64,000 nt of DNA from an uncultured Eubacteriales bacterium (GCA_900315425.1 OMZA01000008.1:1-64000), one strand, 5' to 3'; positions 17,551 to 27,246 are shown, counted from the stretch's first letter. Numbers and translations are program-made. Notes: a model not told the origin generated them from the sequence alone.

Positions 17551-19773
17551 ATGATGGATATTATGGAAGAAAAAAGATCCTTAATGAGTAAGATTGGAAA
17601 AGCGATTCTTCGAAGAGTTGATAATAGCAAAACCATAAGTGCAATAAGAAGAGGTCTTGTGTTGATACTTCCAATACTTATGGTGGGAGCATTTGCTGTA
17701 ATCATAAGAGATTTTCCTATAAATGCATATAATGAATGGTTACAAAATGCCTTTGGAGGCGTCTTTTATACAATTCTTACTTTGATACATACTGCTTGTT
17801 ATGGATTATTATCTATATTTGCAACGTTATCCATATCTGTTTGTTTATTAAGAAGTGAACATGCAAAGTCAAACTACGTATTTATTGGAGCTATGACGAC
17901 ATGCGTAAGTTTTATTATACTTTCAGGTGTGAATATTATGGATGATTATATTAACACTACACCATTAAGTATAAAAGGCTTATTCATAGCAGTAATTGTC
18001 AGTATAATAGTTCCAAGGTTATATATGATAATAATTAGAAATTTGAAGATTCCTTTTAGAATGTATGCAGATGGTTTGGATTTGGAATTTAATGACGCCG
18101 TATTGGCTATAATTCCGGCTGCAACTCTTATAATAATGACAGCGATATTTAATACATTGATTTCTTTTATACCAGAGATTGACAGTTTGTATGAGTTGAT
18201 ATTGCTTTTATTAGCATTTGTGTTCCGGGGAAAAACAGCAGGATTTTTCAACGGATTATTCTATGTTGTAATCGCAAGTTTGTTGGGATTCATGGGAGTT
18301 CAGAATAAAGATATACTTGCAGCGGCTTCAGAAAATATGTTCTGGTCTAAACCAACAGGATATGTGGAATCTCAATTGGCATCGGGAAATGCAGGACACA
18401 TCCTTACAGATCAATTTTTCAATTCTTTTGTAATGATTGGTGGATACGGAGCAGCTATATGTTTGCTAATATCAGTATTCGTATTTGGAAAACGAAAGAT
18501 AAATAGAAATCTTGCAAAGATATCTGTAATACCAACGATTTTTAATATAAGTGATGTATTGATATACGGATTCCCGGCAATCTATAATTTCTATTTGTTG
18601 GCGCCATTTATAGTTACACCGGCATTGGCTTATTGTTTATCCTATGGAGCATTCAAATTCAATATTGTTCCAAGAATAGATGAGACAATACAGATATCAG
18701 AAACAACCCCTGTATTTATAAGTGGATACCAGCTTACAGGGTCGTATAAAGGTGTACTTTTGCAGCTAATGATAGTTGTACTGGGAGCTGCAATATATGC
18801 GCCGTTTGTTGTAATGTATGACAAAGCAAAGAGAAGAAGCGAAGCTACAAGAATGAAAGAACTTACTTCAATTCTTCAGCAGGCAGAAGCAGAGAAACAA
18901 CCGATAAAACTGTTGGAATTACAAGGTACTGTTGGAGCCTTAGCAAAGGGACTTGCAGCGGATATAAAAGAAGCAATTGCCCACAAGGATATGGAAATAT
19001 TTTACCAGTTACAATATGACAATGATAAGGTTTGTATAGGTGCAGAGACATTACTTCGATATAAACATCCGGTTCACGGATATATTTATCCGCCATTGGT
19101 GGTTAAGCTTGCAGAAGAGTCCGGAGAATTGACAAAGCTGGAAAAGTCTGTATTTATATCAGCGGCAAAGGATTATGCAAGACTTAAAAAAGAGACAAAA
19201 CGTTCATATAAGATTTCTATAAATGTAACGATAGCAACCTTATTTGAAACGAATTTTGTAACATTCCTTAAAAATTTAAAGGAAGATTATTCTCTGGTAG
19301 ATGGAGAAATTTGTATCGAAGTAACTGAACAGATGGCCATCAAATCAGATAATAAATTTGCATCAATTTTAGATAAAATTAAGAAATTAGGATACAAAAT
19401 AGCAATTGATGATTTTTCAATGGGCTCAACGTCGATAAAATATCTGCAGTCCAATCATTTTGATATAGTCAAATTAGACGGAGCCATCGTTAAAGATATG
19501 ATGGTTAATGAAAGAAGTAAGGATATTGTTTCATCAATAGTATTCTTAGCAGAATCCCTTGATTTTAAAGTTCTGGCAGAATTTGTTGAAACACAAGAGC
19601 AGATGTTGGCTTTACAAGAGGTAGGATGCGATTACTATCAGGGATATTACTTCAGTAAGGCAGTGACAAAAGAAGAGTTCATAGAAAGAATTAAAAAAGA
19701 AGAAATTAGCAGAGGTGAAAGACCTTTGCATGAGGAACCTGAAAAGAAATTGATTTTTGGAAGAACAAAATAA
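17551..19773 (+). CDS. PTS EIIC-like membrane domain fused to an EAL phosphodiesterase
   Basis: A 740-residue two-part protein. Residues 25-430 contain about ten membrane segments like the sugar channel (EIIC, lactose/cellobiose type) of the phosphotransferase system. A short helical linker leads to a C-terminal EAL domain that hydrolyses cyclic di-GMP. Key EAL residues look intact: Glu499 in the ETLLRY version of the EAL motif, the metal pair Asp620-Asp621 in DDFSMGST, the KLDGAIVKD lysine, and EFVETQEQ. No EIIA or EIIB domain is present, so it is likely a sugar or membrane sensor instead of a transporter. ATG at 17551 nearly touches AGGAG; the next ATG at 17554 may be the real start. The next gene begins one base after its stop. 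Confidence 0.85.
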   Translation: MMDIMEEKRSLMSKIGKAILRRVDNSKTISAIRRGLVLILPILMVGAFAVIIRDFPINAYNEWLQNAFGGVFYTILTLIHTACYGLLSIFATLSISVCLLRSEHAKSNYVFIGAMTTCVSFIILSGVNIMDDYINTTPLSIKGLFIAVIVSIIVPRLYMIIIRNLKIPFRMYADGLDLEFNDAVLAIIPAATLIIMTAIFNTLISFIPEIDSLYELILLLLAFVFRGKTAGFFNGLFYVVIASLLGFMGVQNKDILAAASENMFWSKPTGYVESQLASGNAGHILTDQFFNSFVMIGGYGAAICLLISVFVFGKRKINRNLAKISVIPTIFNISDVLIYGFPAIYNFYLLAPFIVTPALAYCLSYGAFKFNIVPRIDETIQISETTPVFISGYQLTGSYKGVLLQLMIVVLGAAIYAPFVVMYDKAKRRSEATRMKELTSILQQAEAEKQPIKLLELQGTVGALAKGLAADIKEAIAHKDMEIFYQLQYDNDKVCIGAETLLRYKHPVHGYIYPPLVVKLAEESGELTKLEKSVFISAAKDYARLKKETKRSYKISINVTIATLFETNFVTFLKNLKEDYSLVDGEICIEVTEQMAIKSDNKFASILDKIKKLGYKIAIDDFSMGSTSIKYLQSNHFDIVKLDGAIVKDMMVNERSKDIVSSIVFLAESLDFKVLAEFVETQEQMLALQEVGCDYYQGYYFSKAVTKEEFIERIKKEEISRGERPLHEEPEKKLIFGRTK

Positions 19774-19774
19774 T

Positions 19775-22294
19775 ATGAAAAATATCAAAATTTTACACAC
19801 AGCAGATTTGCATTTGGGATATAAATTTGCTGACGAAGAAATAAAAACAAAAGATAACGATAAGACACCAAGAAGCATGGAATTAAATGAAACATTCCAC
19901 GATATAATTAATCTGGCAATTAAGGAAAAAGTAGAAATATTGCTTATTGCCGGGGATATGTTTGAAGATGAGAATCCTGGAAAAAAACTGGTGAATTTTG
20001 TTATAAAGGAGTTCAGAAGAATTCCGGAGATTGACATATTTATTGCACCGGGAAATCATGATTACTATTCGGAGGATTGCTTCTATGACGATATAATCAA
20101 TTCCTGTGAGAATGTATACGTATTCGATGGAGAGATGGATTATTTTGAAATGGAATATGATGAAGGATTGGTTAGAGTATTTGGTGCAGGATTTGAAGAT
20201 GCCAGAATGAATGATTCCTTGTTTAGACCTAAGGTGGTTAGAAGAAATCTTCAAGAGGACATAGTTGGTATTGGTGTTATTCATGGAACAGTTGGAAATA
20301 GAGAGGGATATAATCCAATAAAACTTAAAGATATAGAAGCATCAGGCTTGGACTATTTAGCCCTTGGACATATTCATAAACCTGAACAGATTAAGAAGGC
20401 AGGAAATACATCTTACGCTTATTGCGGAAGCCCTCAAGCCCTTAACTTTAAGGAAACTGGAGTTCATGGTGTGTATGTGGGAACTGTTTCAAAGAATTCA
20501 GTGAATTTGAGATATGTTGAAATAGGAAAAAGAAGTTATTATAGCTATTCCATGGATCTTACAAGTATTGATTTGTTAAGAATTGGAAGAACTCCGGAAA
20601 AAGGACTTGTTAGAATCATACTTCAGAAAATGAAGGAAGATGCCGGAAGTGAATTTGAGGAAAACCTTTATAGAATAGTATTAAAGGGAGAAGTTAAGAG
20701 TAAACTTCGAATTAAAGAGATTCAAGATGAGTTAATGTCTGTGTACTGCGTAAATATTATTGATAACACACAGGTAAAAGAAGAAATAAAAATGGAAATG
20801 GTAGAGGATAAAACCGTAAGGAAGCGTGCTGTAAAAGAAACGATGACCAACAACGGTGATATAGCTAACAACTCCTTTATTATTAAAAATATTAATATAA
20901 AAGGTTTCGGTGGATTAAAGAATTTTAAATTAGATTTTACCGACGGATATAATTGTATATACGGTGAAAATGGTTTTGGAAAAAGTACAGTAATGGCATT
21001 TATTATGATGATGCTTTATGGAACTACAACCAAGAGTAAAGACTTACACAGAAATCCAAGATTAAAATTCAGACCACTAGACGGTTCTGCCATGGCCGGC
21101 TCCATGACCTTTGAGGTAAATGGAAAAGATTATCTTGTAGAGAAATGTTTTGGTAAAACTAGAGGAGAAGACACGGTTAGTGTGGTGGAAGTTGCCACAT
21201 CAACTAAGTTAAATTTCCCATCAGATAAAGAGATAGGAGATTATTTCCTTAAAGTAAACAAAGAGGAATTTGAAAATTCTCTCTTTGGAGATGAATATAA
21301 AAAAGTAGAGCAGGGAGATGTTGTAACAGGGTTATTCTCCAAGCTTACGGATATGGAATTAAAGGGAAGTGGCGAATCCGTAGGAGGATTGAAGAAACTT
21401 ACCACAGAGATTGAAAAGTTAAAATCTAAAAGAGGAGCTTCCGGAAAGATAGTGGATGTAACTAATGACATGGAAGCTAAGGAAGATGAACTTAGAAATC
21501 TTGAGAAGGAGCTTGAAGATGTTACCGGATTTAGTCAGGATAGGCTAAGAGAAGGGGAAGATGTAGAAGATTATTTAGACAGAGCTATTGATAAATATAC
21601 ATTGACCTACAATATTTTCAGAGTATTGACAATACTTGCCTTTGTAGCAGTGCTTGGTATATCCATATATTTATTCGTAAAACATGGAAGCAGTGCAGCG
21701 GGATACGTAATCATTGGACTTGTAGTTATAGCTATATGTATGTTTGTAACATTAATTAGCAGAATTAAAATCAGGTCTTATGAAGATTATGACTATGATG
21801 TGGATTTAGCTGCCAAGTTGAGGGAAGACATTGACAAGGTCGAAGAAGATATTGAAGCTATCAGGGATGAGAGAAATGAGCTTATAGCCAGATATAATGA
21901 ACTTGTAAAACAGCATAAAGAATTAAAAAACAAAGTAACAGATGCCAGAAATGACGTATGGCAGCCGGTGAGTGACAGAGTTACAGAACTTGTTAACAAG
22001 GTATGGGCAAAGGAATGTAGCGGAATTGTTCTTGGGGAAGATGGACAGGTTTATTACAAATTGGAAGATGTTGGCAGGTATATAAACTGGAAATATTTAA
22101 GTCAAGGTCAGGCTCAGATGGCATACTTATGTATGAGAATAGCTGTTTGCGAAAAGATAAATGATGAAGGACTTAAGTTACCTATACTTTTAGATAACGT
22201 ACTTTGCTCATGTGATGACAGAAGTAGAAAAGCTATGATAAATGTATTTAAGGAGTTAGGTATTCAGGTCATTTTATTTACTTCAAACAAATAA
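19775..22294 (+). CDS. Mre11-Rad50-type (SbcD/YhaO-SbcC/YhaN) fusion with membrane segments
   Basis: An 839-residue single-chain nuclease-ATPase. Residues 1-340 form a calcineurin-like phosphoesterase with all Mre11/SbcD metal motifs: DLHLG, GDMFED, GNHDYY, HGT and GHIHK. Residues 370-839 form a Rad50-like ATPase: P-loop GENGFGKST at about 397-405, coiled coil, signature SQGQAQ near 775, and Walker B LPILLDNVLCSCDD, where Asn follows the Asp instead of the usual acidic residue. Two hydrophobic helices (about residues 612-660) sit inside the short coiled coil, as I recall for the ATPase YhaN of Bacillus. Start ATG 19775 is chosen because the metal-binding strand follows at once; a TTG lies 18 bases upstream. 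Likely role is DNA end processing or repair near the membrane. Confidence 0.85.
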   Translation: MKNIKILHTADLHLGYKFADEEIKTKDNDKTPRSMELNETFHDIINLAIKEKVEILLIAGDMFEDENPGKKLVNFVIKEFRRIPEIDIFIAPGNHDYYSEDCFYDDIINSCENVYVFDGEMDYFEMEYDEGLVRVFGAGFEDARMNDSLFRPKVVRRNLQEDIVGIGVIHGTVGNREGYNPIKLKDIEASGLDYLALGHIHKPEQIKKAGNTSYAYCGSPQALNFKETGVHGVYVGTVSKNSVNLRYVEIGKRSYYSYSMDLTSIDLLRIGRTPEKGLVRIILQKMKEDAGSEFEENLYRIVLKGEVKSKLRIKEIQDELMSVYCVNIIDNTQVKEEIKMEMVEDKTVRKRAVKETMTNNGDIANNSFIIKNINIKGFGGLKNFKLDFTDGYNCIYGENGFGKSTVMAFIMMMLYGTTTKSKDLHRNPRLKFRPLDGSAMAGSMTFEVNGKDYLVEKCFGKTRGEDTVSVVEVATSTKLNFPSDKEIGDYFLKVNKEEFENSLFGDEYKKVEQGDVVTGLFSKLTDMELKGSGESVGGLKKLTTEIEKLKSKRGASGKIVDVTNDMEAKEDELRNLEKELEDVTGFSQDRLREGEDVEDYLDRAIDKYTLTYNIFRVLTILAFVAVLGISIYLFVKHGSSAAGYVIIGLVVIAICMFVTLISRIKIRSYEDYDYDVDLAAKLREDIDKVEEDIEAIRDERNELIARYNELVKQHKELKNKVTDARNDVWQPVSDRVTELVNKVWAKECSGIVLGEDGQVYYKLEDVGRYINWKYLSQGQAQMAYLCMRIAVCEKINDEGLKLPILLDNVLCSCDDRSRKAMINVFKELGIQVILFTSNK

Positions 22295-22324
22295 GATATA
22301 TTAAAGAGAAGAGAAGGTGGATGC

Positions 22325-24358
22325 ATGTCGGATTTATACAAAAAGCTAGTGAAATATGGGGAGTCGGGGGATTATCCATTTCATATGCCGGGGCATAAGA
22401 GAAAGGTGACAGATTCAGAAAATCCGTATCTTTACGATATTACAGAGATTGATGGATTTGACAATTTACATCATCCAGAAGGAATAATTAGAAATGCCAT
22501 GGACCAGGCCAAGGAAATCTTTGGTTCAGATGAATCATATTTCTTAGTAAATGGTTCAACTTGTGGTATTTTAGCAGCTATTAATGCAGTAACTAATCAT
22601 GGAGATAAGGTTATTGTGGCAAGGAATTGCCATAGATCAGTGTATAATGCTCTTTATGTAAATGAATTAAAAGCGGTATATATTCAGCCGGACGTAGTTG
22701 AACAATATGGCATAAATGGTGGGATTAGTTCGTTTAAAATAGAAAGAGCTTTAGAAAATAATGAAGATGCCAAGGCTATTATAATCACTTCGCCAACCTA
22801 TGAAGGTATAGTATCTGACATTGAAAAAATTGCGGAAATTGCCCATTCCAGAGACATTCCACTTATTGTGGATGAAGCCCATGGAGCGCATTTTGGACAT
22901 CATCTGGCATTTCCAAAGTCAGCCCTGGAATTAGGCGCAGACATAGTAATACAAAGTTTACACAAGACTTTGCCAGCTCTTACACAGACAGCAATAATGC
23001 ATGTTAAAGGTAGCAGAGTTGAAAAAAATAAACTAGAGTCAGCAATAGATATATATGAGACAAGTTCGCCATCATATGTATTACTTGCAAGTATTGATGA
23101 GTGTATGAACACCATGAAAGAAAATGGTGCTGCATTATTTGAACAACAAATCAGGCTCATTGATAAATTTAAAGAATATGCCAGTTCCCTTAATTATATA
23201 AAGGTAATGGGAACGGAAATTGTAGGAAGAAACAATGTATTTGATTTGGATATATCAAAACTGGTTATTTCCACAAGAGGAACTAATTTAACGGGTAAAT
23301 ACGTATATGATTATCTTAGAACGAAGTCCCATGTTCAGTTAGAAATGGCATCCATTGATTATTGTATAGCAATGACGTCTCCATTGGATAGCCAGGATGG
23401 TATAATGAGCTTGTTTACAGGACTTGTGGAATTAGATAGTCAGGCAAGCAGAGAATCGCTAAGTAAGAAAAATATTTACGAAATTCAAAATATAGATAAT
23501 CGCGTAAGTATTTACGAAGCAATGAGTTCTGCAAAACAGAAAGTAAGTATAAAGAACACCCTGGGTTCCGTATCTTCAGAGTATGTAATGGCGTACCCAC
23601 CGGGAATACCAATTATAGCTCCGGGAGAAATAATCACTGCCAATCATTTAGAGTTAATAGAAAGGTACAAGGAAGCAGGTATAACTGTAATTGGACCGGA
23701 AGATGAGTCTATACAATACCTAAATGTAATGGTGAACCCAAAGGAAGGTTTAGGAGAAAAGAGTCTCAGTCACAAGATATTTTGTATCATGGGAAAAAGT
23801 GCTACAGGAAAAGATACCATTTACAATATGCTTGTAAAGGATGGAGATCTGAACTTGAAAAAAGTTACAAGTTACACCACAAGACCTAAGCGAAACGGGG
23901 AAGAGGATGGTGTGCAGTATCATTTTACAGATGAAGAGGGATTAGCAGCCCTTGAAGCTTCCGGTAAAGTAGTGGAAAAGAGAGAGTACAAGACTGTACA
24001 GGGCAATTGGAGTTACTTTACTGTAGATGATGGAAGTATAGATCTTTCAGAAAATAATTATGTATTAATAGGAACTCCGGATTCGTATAGATCCTTATGC
24101 GATTATTTTGGAAAAGAAGTAATAGTTCCAATATATGTAACTGTTGAAGACAGTGAGAGAATACTTCGTGCACTTGCCAGAGAAAGACAGCAGATTAGTC
24201 CGGATTATGCGGAAATGTGCAGAAGATATCTGGCAGATAATGATGATTTTAAACCGGATGTATTAAGACGTCTAGGTGTTAAGAAATACTATGACAATCA
24301 TAACCTGAAAGAGTGTTATGAGGAAATCAGGAGAGACATTAAAAAGAGGAGTGTATAA
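22325..24358 (+). CDS. Orn/Lys/Arg decarboxylase-like protein fused to a guanylate kinase domain
   Basis: A 677-residue fusion. Residues 1-475 are a fold-type-I PLP enzyme of the YaaO/Orn-Lys-Arg decarboxylase family, with the HMPGHKR opening, VNGSTCG, DEAHGAHFG and the PLP lysine in QSLHKT. Residues from about 480 form a nucleoside monophosphate kinase domain: P-loop MGKSATGKDT, and TSYTTRPKR...DGVQYHF, which matches the guanylate kinase signature. In Bacillus the same place holds separate yaaO and tmk upstream of holB. Whether the kinase end is a true Gmk is untested. The stop overlaps the next ATG, so it is co-translated with holB. Confidence 0.85.
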   Translation: MSDLYKKLVKYGESGDYPFHMPGHKRKVTDSENPYLYDITEIDGFDNLHHPEGIIRNAMDQAKEIFGSDESYFLVNGSTCGILAAINAVTNHGDKVIVARNCHRSVYNALYVNELKAVYIQPDVVEQYGINGGISSFKIERALENNEDAKAIIITSPTYEGIVSDIEKIAEIAHSRDIPLIVDEAHGAHFGHHLAFPKSALELGADIVIQSLHKTLPALTQTAIMHVKGSRVEKNKLESAIDIYETSSPSYVLLASIDECMNTMKENGAALFEQQIRLIDKFKEYASSLNYIKVMGTEIVGRNNVFDLDISKLVISTRGTNLTGKYVYDYLRTKSHVQLEMASIDYCIAMTSPLDSQDGIMSLFTGLVELDSQASRESLSKKNIYEIQNIDNRVSIYEAMSSAKQKVSIKNTLGSVSSEYVMAYPPGIPIIAPGEIITANHLELIERYKEAGITVIGPEDESIQYLNVMVNPKEGLGEKSLSHKIFCIMGKSATGKDTIYNMLVKDGDLNLKKVTSYTTRPKRNGEEDGVQYHFTDEEGLAALEASGKVVEKREYKTVQGNWSYFTVDDGSIDLSENNYVLIGTPDSYRSLCDYFGKEVIVPIYVTVEDSERILRALARERQQISPDYAEMCRRYLADNDDFKPDVLRRLGVKKYYDNHNLKECYEEIRRDIKKRSV

Positions 24359-25350
24359 TGGCTGGATTTGCTGACGTTCTTGGAAATGAACATATAAAAA
24401 ATCATTTTAAAAAAGGGATACAGGCGGACAGAATCAGTCATGCATACATTATAAATGGTGACAAGGGCATGGGGAAGAAAACGGTAGCCAAAGCATTTGC
24501 CATGACACTTTTGTGTCAGGAAAAGGGAATCGAACCTTGTATGAAATGCAAAAGCTGCATACAGGCCATGTCAGACAACAATCCGGATATTATCTATATA
24601 GAACCGGATAAGCCAAATCTTATGAGTATAGAATTGGTAAGGGAGAAGTTGGTAAATGATGTTTCCTTAAGGCCATATAGTTACAGTCACAAGGTGTATA
24701 TAGTATCCGAGGCAGATCTTATGAATCAGCAAGCCCAGAATGCTATACTAAAAACTATAGAGGAGCCACCGGAATACGCAGTTATTCTTCTTTTAACAGG
24801 CAACGAACAAAGGATGCTTCCCACGGTAAAATCAAGATGCATCAAGCTAGACATGAGACCTTTGAGAAAAGAGGTCATTAAGGAGTATCTTATGAAGATT
24901 GAAAGAATTGTAGATTATCAGGCAGAGGTGGCTGCAGGATTTGCAGCAGGAAATTTAGGAAGGGCTAAAGAACTTGCAACTTCAGAGGAATTTGGCGGAA
25001 TGATAACAGAGGTGATAAACCTTTTAAAACATATAAAAGATATGCCAAGTTATGAAGTGGTAGCAGCAGTTAAGCATATGGAAGAATATAAGTTTTCATA
25101 TGAAGAATTTATAGATATCTTGATATTATGGTTTAGAGATTTGTTGGTATTCAAAGCAAGTCAAGATCCTAATCAGCTTATGTTTAAAGATGAGTATTCA
25201 ACTATAAGAAAATACGCAGAAAGCACTACGTATTCGGGCGTTGAAGAAATTTTGAATGCATTATATAAAGCAAAAATAAGATTAAGAGCAAATGTTAACT
25301 TTGACGTTACGATAGAATTGTTGTATCTTACTATACGTGACAACATATAA
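24358..25350 (+). CDS. holB: DNA polymerase III subunit delta prime
   Basis: A 330-residue clamp loader subunit. It shows the AAA+ start GNEHIKNHFKKGI with GDKGMGKKTVAKA as a P-loop, a zinc knot CMKCKSC (residues 61-67), and NAILKTIEEPPEYAVILLL with the sensor region SRCIKLDM. The ATG overlaps the stop of the preceding fusion gene by one base. Gene order holB-ricT matches Bacillus holB-yaaT. Confidence 0.95.
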   Translation: MAGFADVLGNEHIKNHFKKGIQADRISHAYIINGDKGMGKKTVAKAFAMTLLCQEKGIEPCMKCKSCIQAMSDNNPDIIYIEPDKPNLMSIELVREKLVNDVSLRPYSYSHKVYIVSEADLMNQQAQNAILKTIEEPPEYAVILLLTGNEQRMLPTVKSRCIKLDMRPLRKEVIKEYLMKIERIVDYQAEVAAGFAAGNLGRAKELATSEEFGGMITEVINLLKHIKDMPSYEVVAAVKHMEEYKFSYEEFIDILILWFRDLLVFKASQDPNQLMFKDEYSTIRKYAESTTYSGVEEILNALYKAKIRLRANVNFDVTIELLYLTIRDNI

Positions 25351-25379
25351 AAATAAATAAATGGTGGTATATAGATAAA

Positions 25380-26291
25380 ATGATAACGATAATAGGTGTA
25401 AGATTTAGAAAAACTGGAAAGATTTATTATTTTTCTCCAGGAATGTTAGAAATAAACAAAGGTGACCATGTCATTGTGGAAACTGCAAGAGGAGTGGAGT
25501 ACGGTAGCGTTGTACTAGGAAGAAGAGAAGTGACAGAGGAAAGCGTGCAACCTCCATTAAAATCAGTTATAAGAGTAGCAACTTTAGAAGATGACAAGTT
25601 GTATGAGGAAAACAAAAGTAAGGAAAAGAAGGCTTTTGATATATGCTTAGAAAAAATTAAAAAGCATGAACTTCCAATGAAACTCATTGGAGCTGAGTTT
25701 ACTTTTGATAATAATAAAGTATTATTCTACTTTACAGCAGATGGTAGGATAGATTTTAGAGAATTGGTTAAGGATTTGGCAGCGGTATTTAGAAAAAGAA
25801 TAGAACTTCGCCAGATAGGAGTTAGAGATGAAACTAAGATAAGAGGCGGTTATGGAATATGTGGAAGACCACTGTGTTGTTCTACATTTCTTACGGACTT
25901 TGCACCTGTTTCCATTAAAATGGCTAAGGAACAAAGCATTTCTCTTAATCCAACTAAGATATCCGGTGTGTGTGGAAGGTTGATGTGTTGCCTGAAAAAT
26001 GAACAGGAAACATATGAATATCTTGAAAGCAAGATGCCGGTTATTGGAGATAAAGTAACTACTTTGGACGGACTACAGGGTGAAGTACAAAATACCAACG
26101 TCCTTAGACAGACGGCAAAGGTTATCGTTGAGATAAACGAAGAGAAAGAACTCAGAGAATATAAGGTATCTGAACTGAAATTCAAGAAAAAGAAAAAGCA
26201 GAAACAGAAAGAAAGTGAAGAGGACCTTAAGGAATTAAAGAAACTTGAAGCCCTAGAGCGTAAGGAAGGAAATTCAAAGATAAATGACTAA
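25380..26291 (+). CDS. ricT: PSP1-domain regulatory iron-sulfur protein RicT (YaaT)
   Basis: 303 residues. The PSP1 core carries GICGRPLCCSTFL and GVCGRLMCCLKNE, the cysteine pairs that in Bacillus hold clusters in the RicA-RicF-RicT (Y) complex, which assists RNase Y-dependent mRNA processing, competence and sporulation. The C-terminal 45 residues are a highly charged Lys/Glu tail. It lies after holB and overlaps trmN6 by eight bases. RicA and RicF are not seen in this window. Confidence 0.92.
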   Translation: MITIIGVRFRKTGKIYYFSPGMLEINKGDHVIVETARGVEYGSVVLGRREVTEESVQPPLKSVIRVATLEDDKLYEENKSKEKKAFDICLEKIKKHELPMKLIGAEFTFDNNKVLFYFTADGRIDFRELVKDLAAVFRKRIELRQIGVRDETKIRGGYGICGRPLCCSTFLTDFAPVSIKMAKEQSISLNPTKISGVCGRLMCCLKNEQETYEYLESKMPVIGDKVTTLDGLQGEVQNTNVLRQTAKVIVEINEEKELREYKVSELKFKKKKKQKQKESEEDLKELKKLEALERKEGNSKIND

Positions 26292-27042
26292 TATCTATGA
26301 TAAGGAGTCGGATTATCTAAGGCCTGGGGAAAGATTAGATGATTTGGAAAGAAATGGCTACAGGATAATTCAAAACAGAGAAAAGTTTTGTTTTGGAATG
26401 GACGCAGTACTTTTATCTTGGTTTGCAAAGGTTGAGGAAGGAGAAGTAGCCATTGATCTTGGAACAGGTACAGGAATTATACCGATTCTGTTAAAGGCAA
26501 GAACAAAGGGTGAACACTTTACAGGTCTTGAGATTCAAGAAGATATGGCTGAGATGGCCGGTCGTAGTGTAAAGTATAACAACCTTGAAAATGATATAGA
26601 GATAGTCACAGGTGATATTAAAGAAGCTTCCCATATATTTAGGAAAGCTTCTTTTGATGTTGTGACATCTAATCCGCCGTATATGAATGACACCCATGGA
26701 TTAAAGAATCCGGATGAAGCGAAGGCAATCTCCAGACATGAGGTATTATGTACCTTGGAGGATGTTATAGAAAACGCCACAAAATTATTAAAACCAATGG
26801 GAAGATTTTATATGATTCACAGACCTCACAGGCTTGTAGAGATAATTGAAGTTATGAAAAATAAAAATCTAATGCCCAAACGTATGAGATTTGTGCATCC
26901 ATATGCAGACAAGGATGCAAATATGGTATTGATTGAAGGAATTAGAGGTGGAAAACCCATGATGAAGCTGGAAGCTCCGATTATAGTATATAAAGGGGTA
27001 AATGAATACACAGACCAAATAAAAAAAATATACCAGGAATAA
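26284..27042 (+). CDS. trmN6: tRNA1(Val) adenine-N6 methyltransferase (YabB/TrmN6 family)
   Basis: A 252-residue SAM-dependent methyltransferase with the SAM loop DLGTGTGIIPILL and the N6-adenine motif NPPY in SNPPYMND. The family modifies A37 of tRNA-Val. The start overlaps ricT by eight bases, with the ribosome site inside ricT; rsmI follows, as in the Bacillus yaaT-yabB-yabC cluster. Confidence 0.88.
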   Translation: MTNIYDKESDYLRPGERLDDLERNGYRIIQNREKFCFGMDAVLLSWFAKVEEGEVAIDLGTGTGIIPILLKARTKGEHFTGLEIQEDMAEMAGRSVKYNNLENDIEIVTGDIKEASHIFRKASFDVVTSNPPYMNDTHGLKNPDEAKAISRHEVLCTLEDVIENATKLLKPMGRFYMIHRPHRLVEIIEVMKNKNLMPKRMRFVHPYADKDANMVLIEGIRGGKPMMKLEAPIIVYKGVNEYTDQIKKIYQE

Positions 27043-27089
27043 AACTTAAAATTCTCAAGATATTTGTCACTAATTTGTCATGGTTGGTA

Positions 27090-27098
27090 TGATATAAT
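27090..27098 (+). promoter_or_regulatory. Extended -10 promoter before rsmI
   Basis: TGATATAAT, with TATAAT at 27093-27098. Two TTTGTCA copies at 27063-27069 and 27074-27080 lie upstream, neither at ideal -35 spacing. Transcription would start near 27105. Confidence 0.55.
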
Positions 27099-27104
27099 CT
27101 TGAC

Positions 27105-27217
27105 ATAAGTTAAGAGAAGGGCTTTAAATATATAAAAAATAAGAATTAGTTGTAATTTTAAAGGGAGTATTTAAAGTATAAATTAAAATCCTGGCAGGAA
27201 GGCTGTCAGGATTTTTT
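27105..27217 (+). ncRNA. Possible short transcript or rsmI attenuator leader
   Basis: The extended -10 at 27090-27098 and an intrinsic terminator at 27187-27217 frame about 110 bases without an ATG-started open frame. It could be a small RNA or a leader that controls rsmI by attenuation. No known family is recognised. Confidence 0.35.
27187..27217 (+). terminator. Terminator-like hairpin in the rsmI leader
   Basis: AATCCTGGCAG (27187-27197) pairs with CTGTCAGGATT (27203-27213) with one G-T pair, and is followed by a T-run to 27217. It lies 30 bases upstream of the rsmI start. Confidence 0.85.
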
Positions 27218-27246
27218 ATGTTTAAATTTTGCAAGGAGAAGAATTT

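Noticed and set aside
17551..19773. Working PTS sugar transporter
   Set aside because: Only an EIIC-like channel domain is present, with no EIIA or EIIB part or genes nearby, and an EAL domain occupies the C-terminus.
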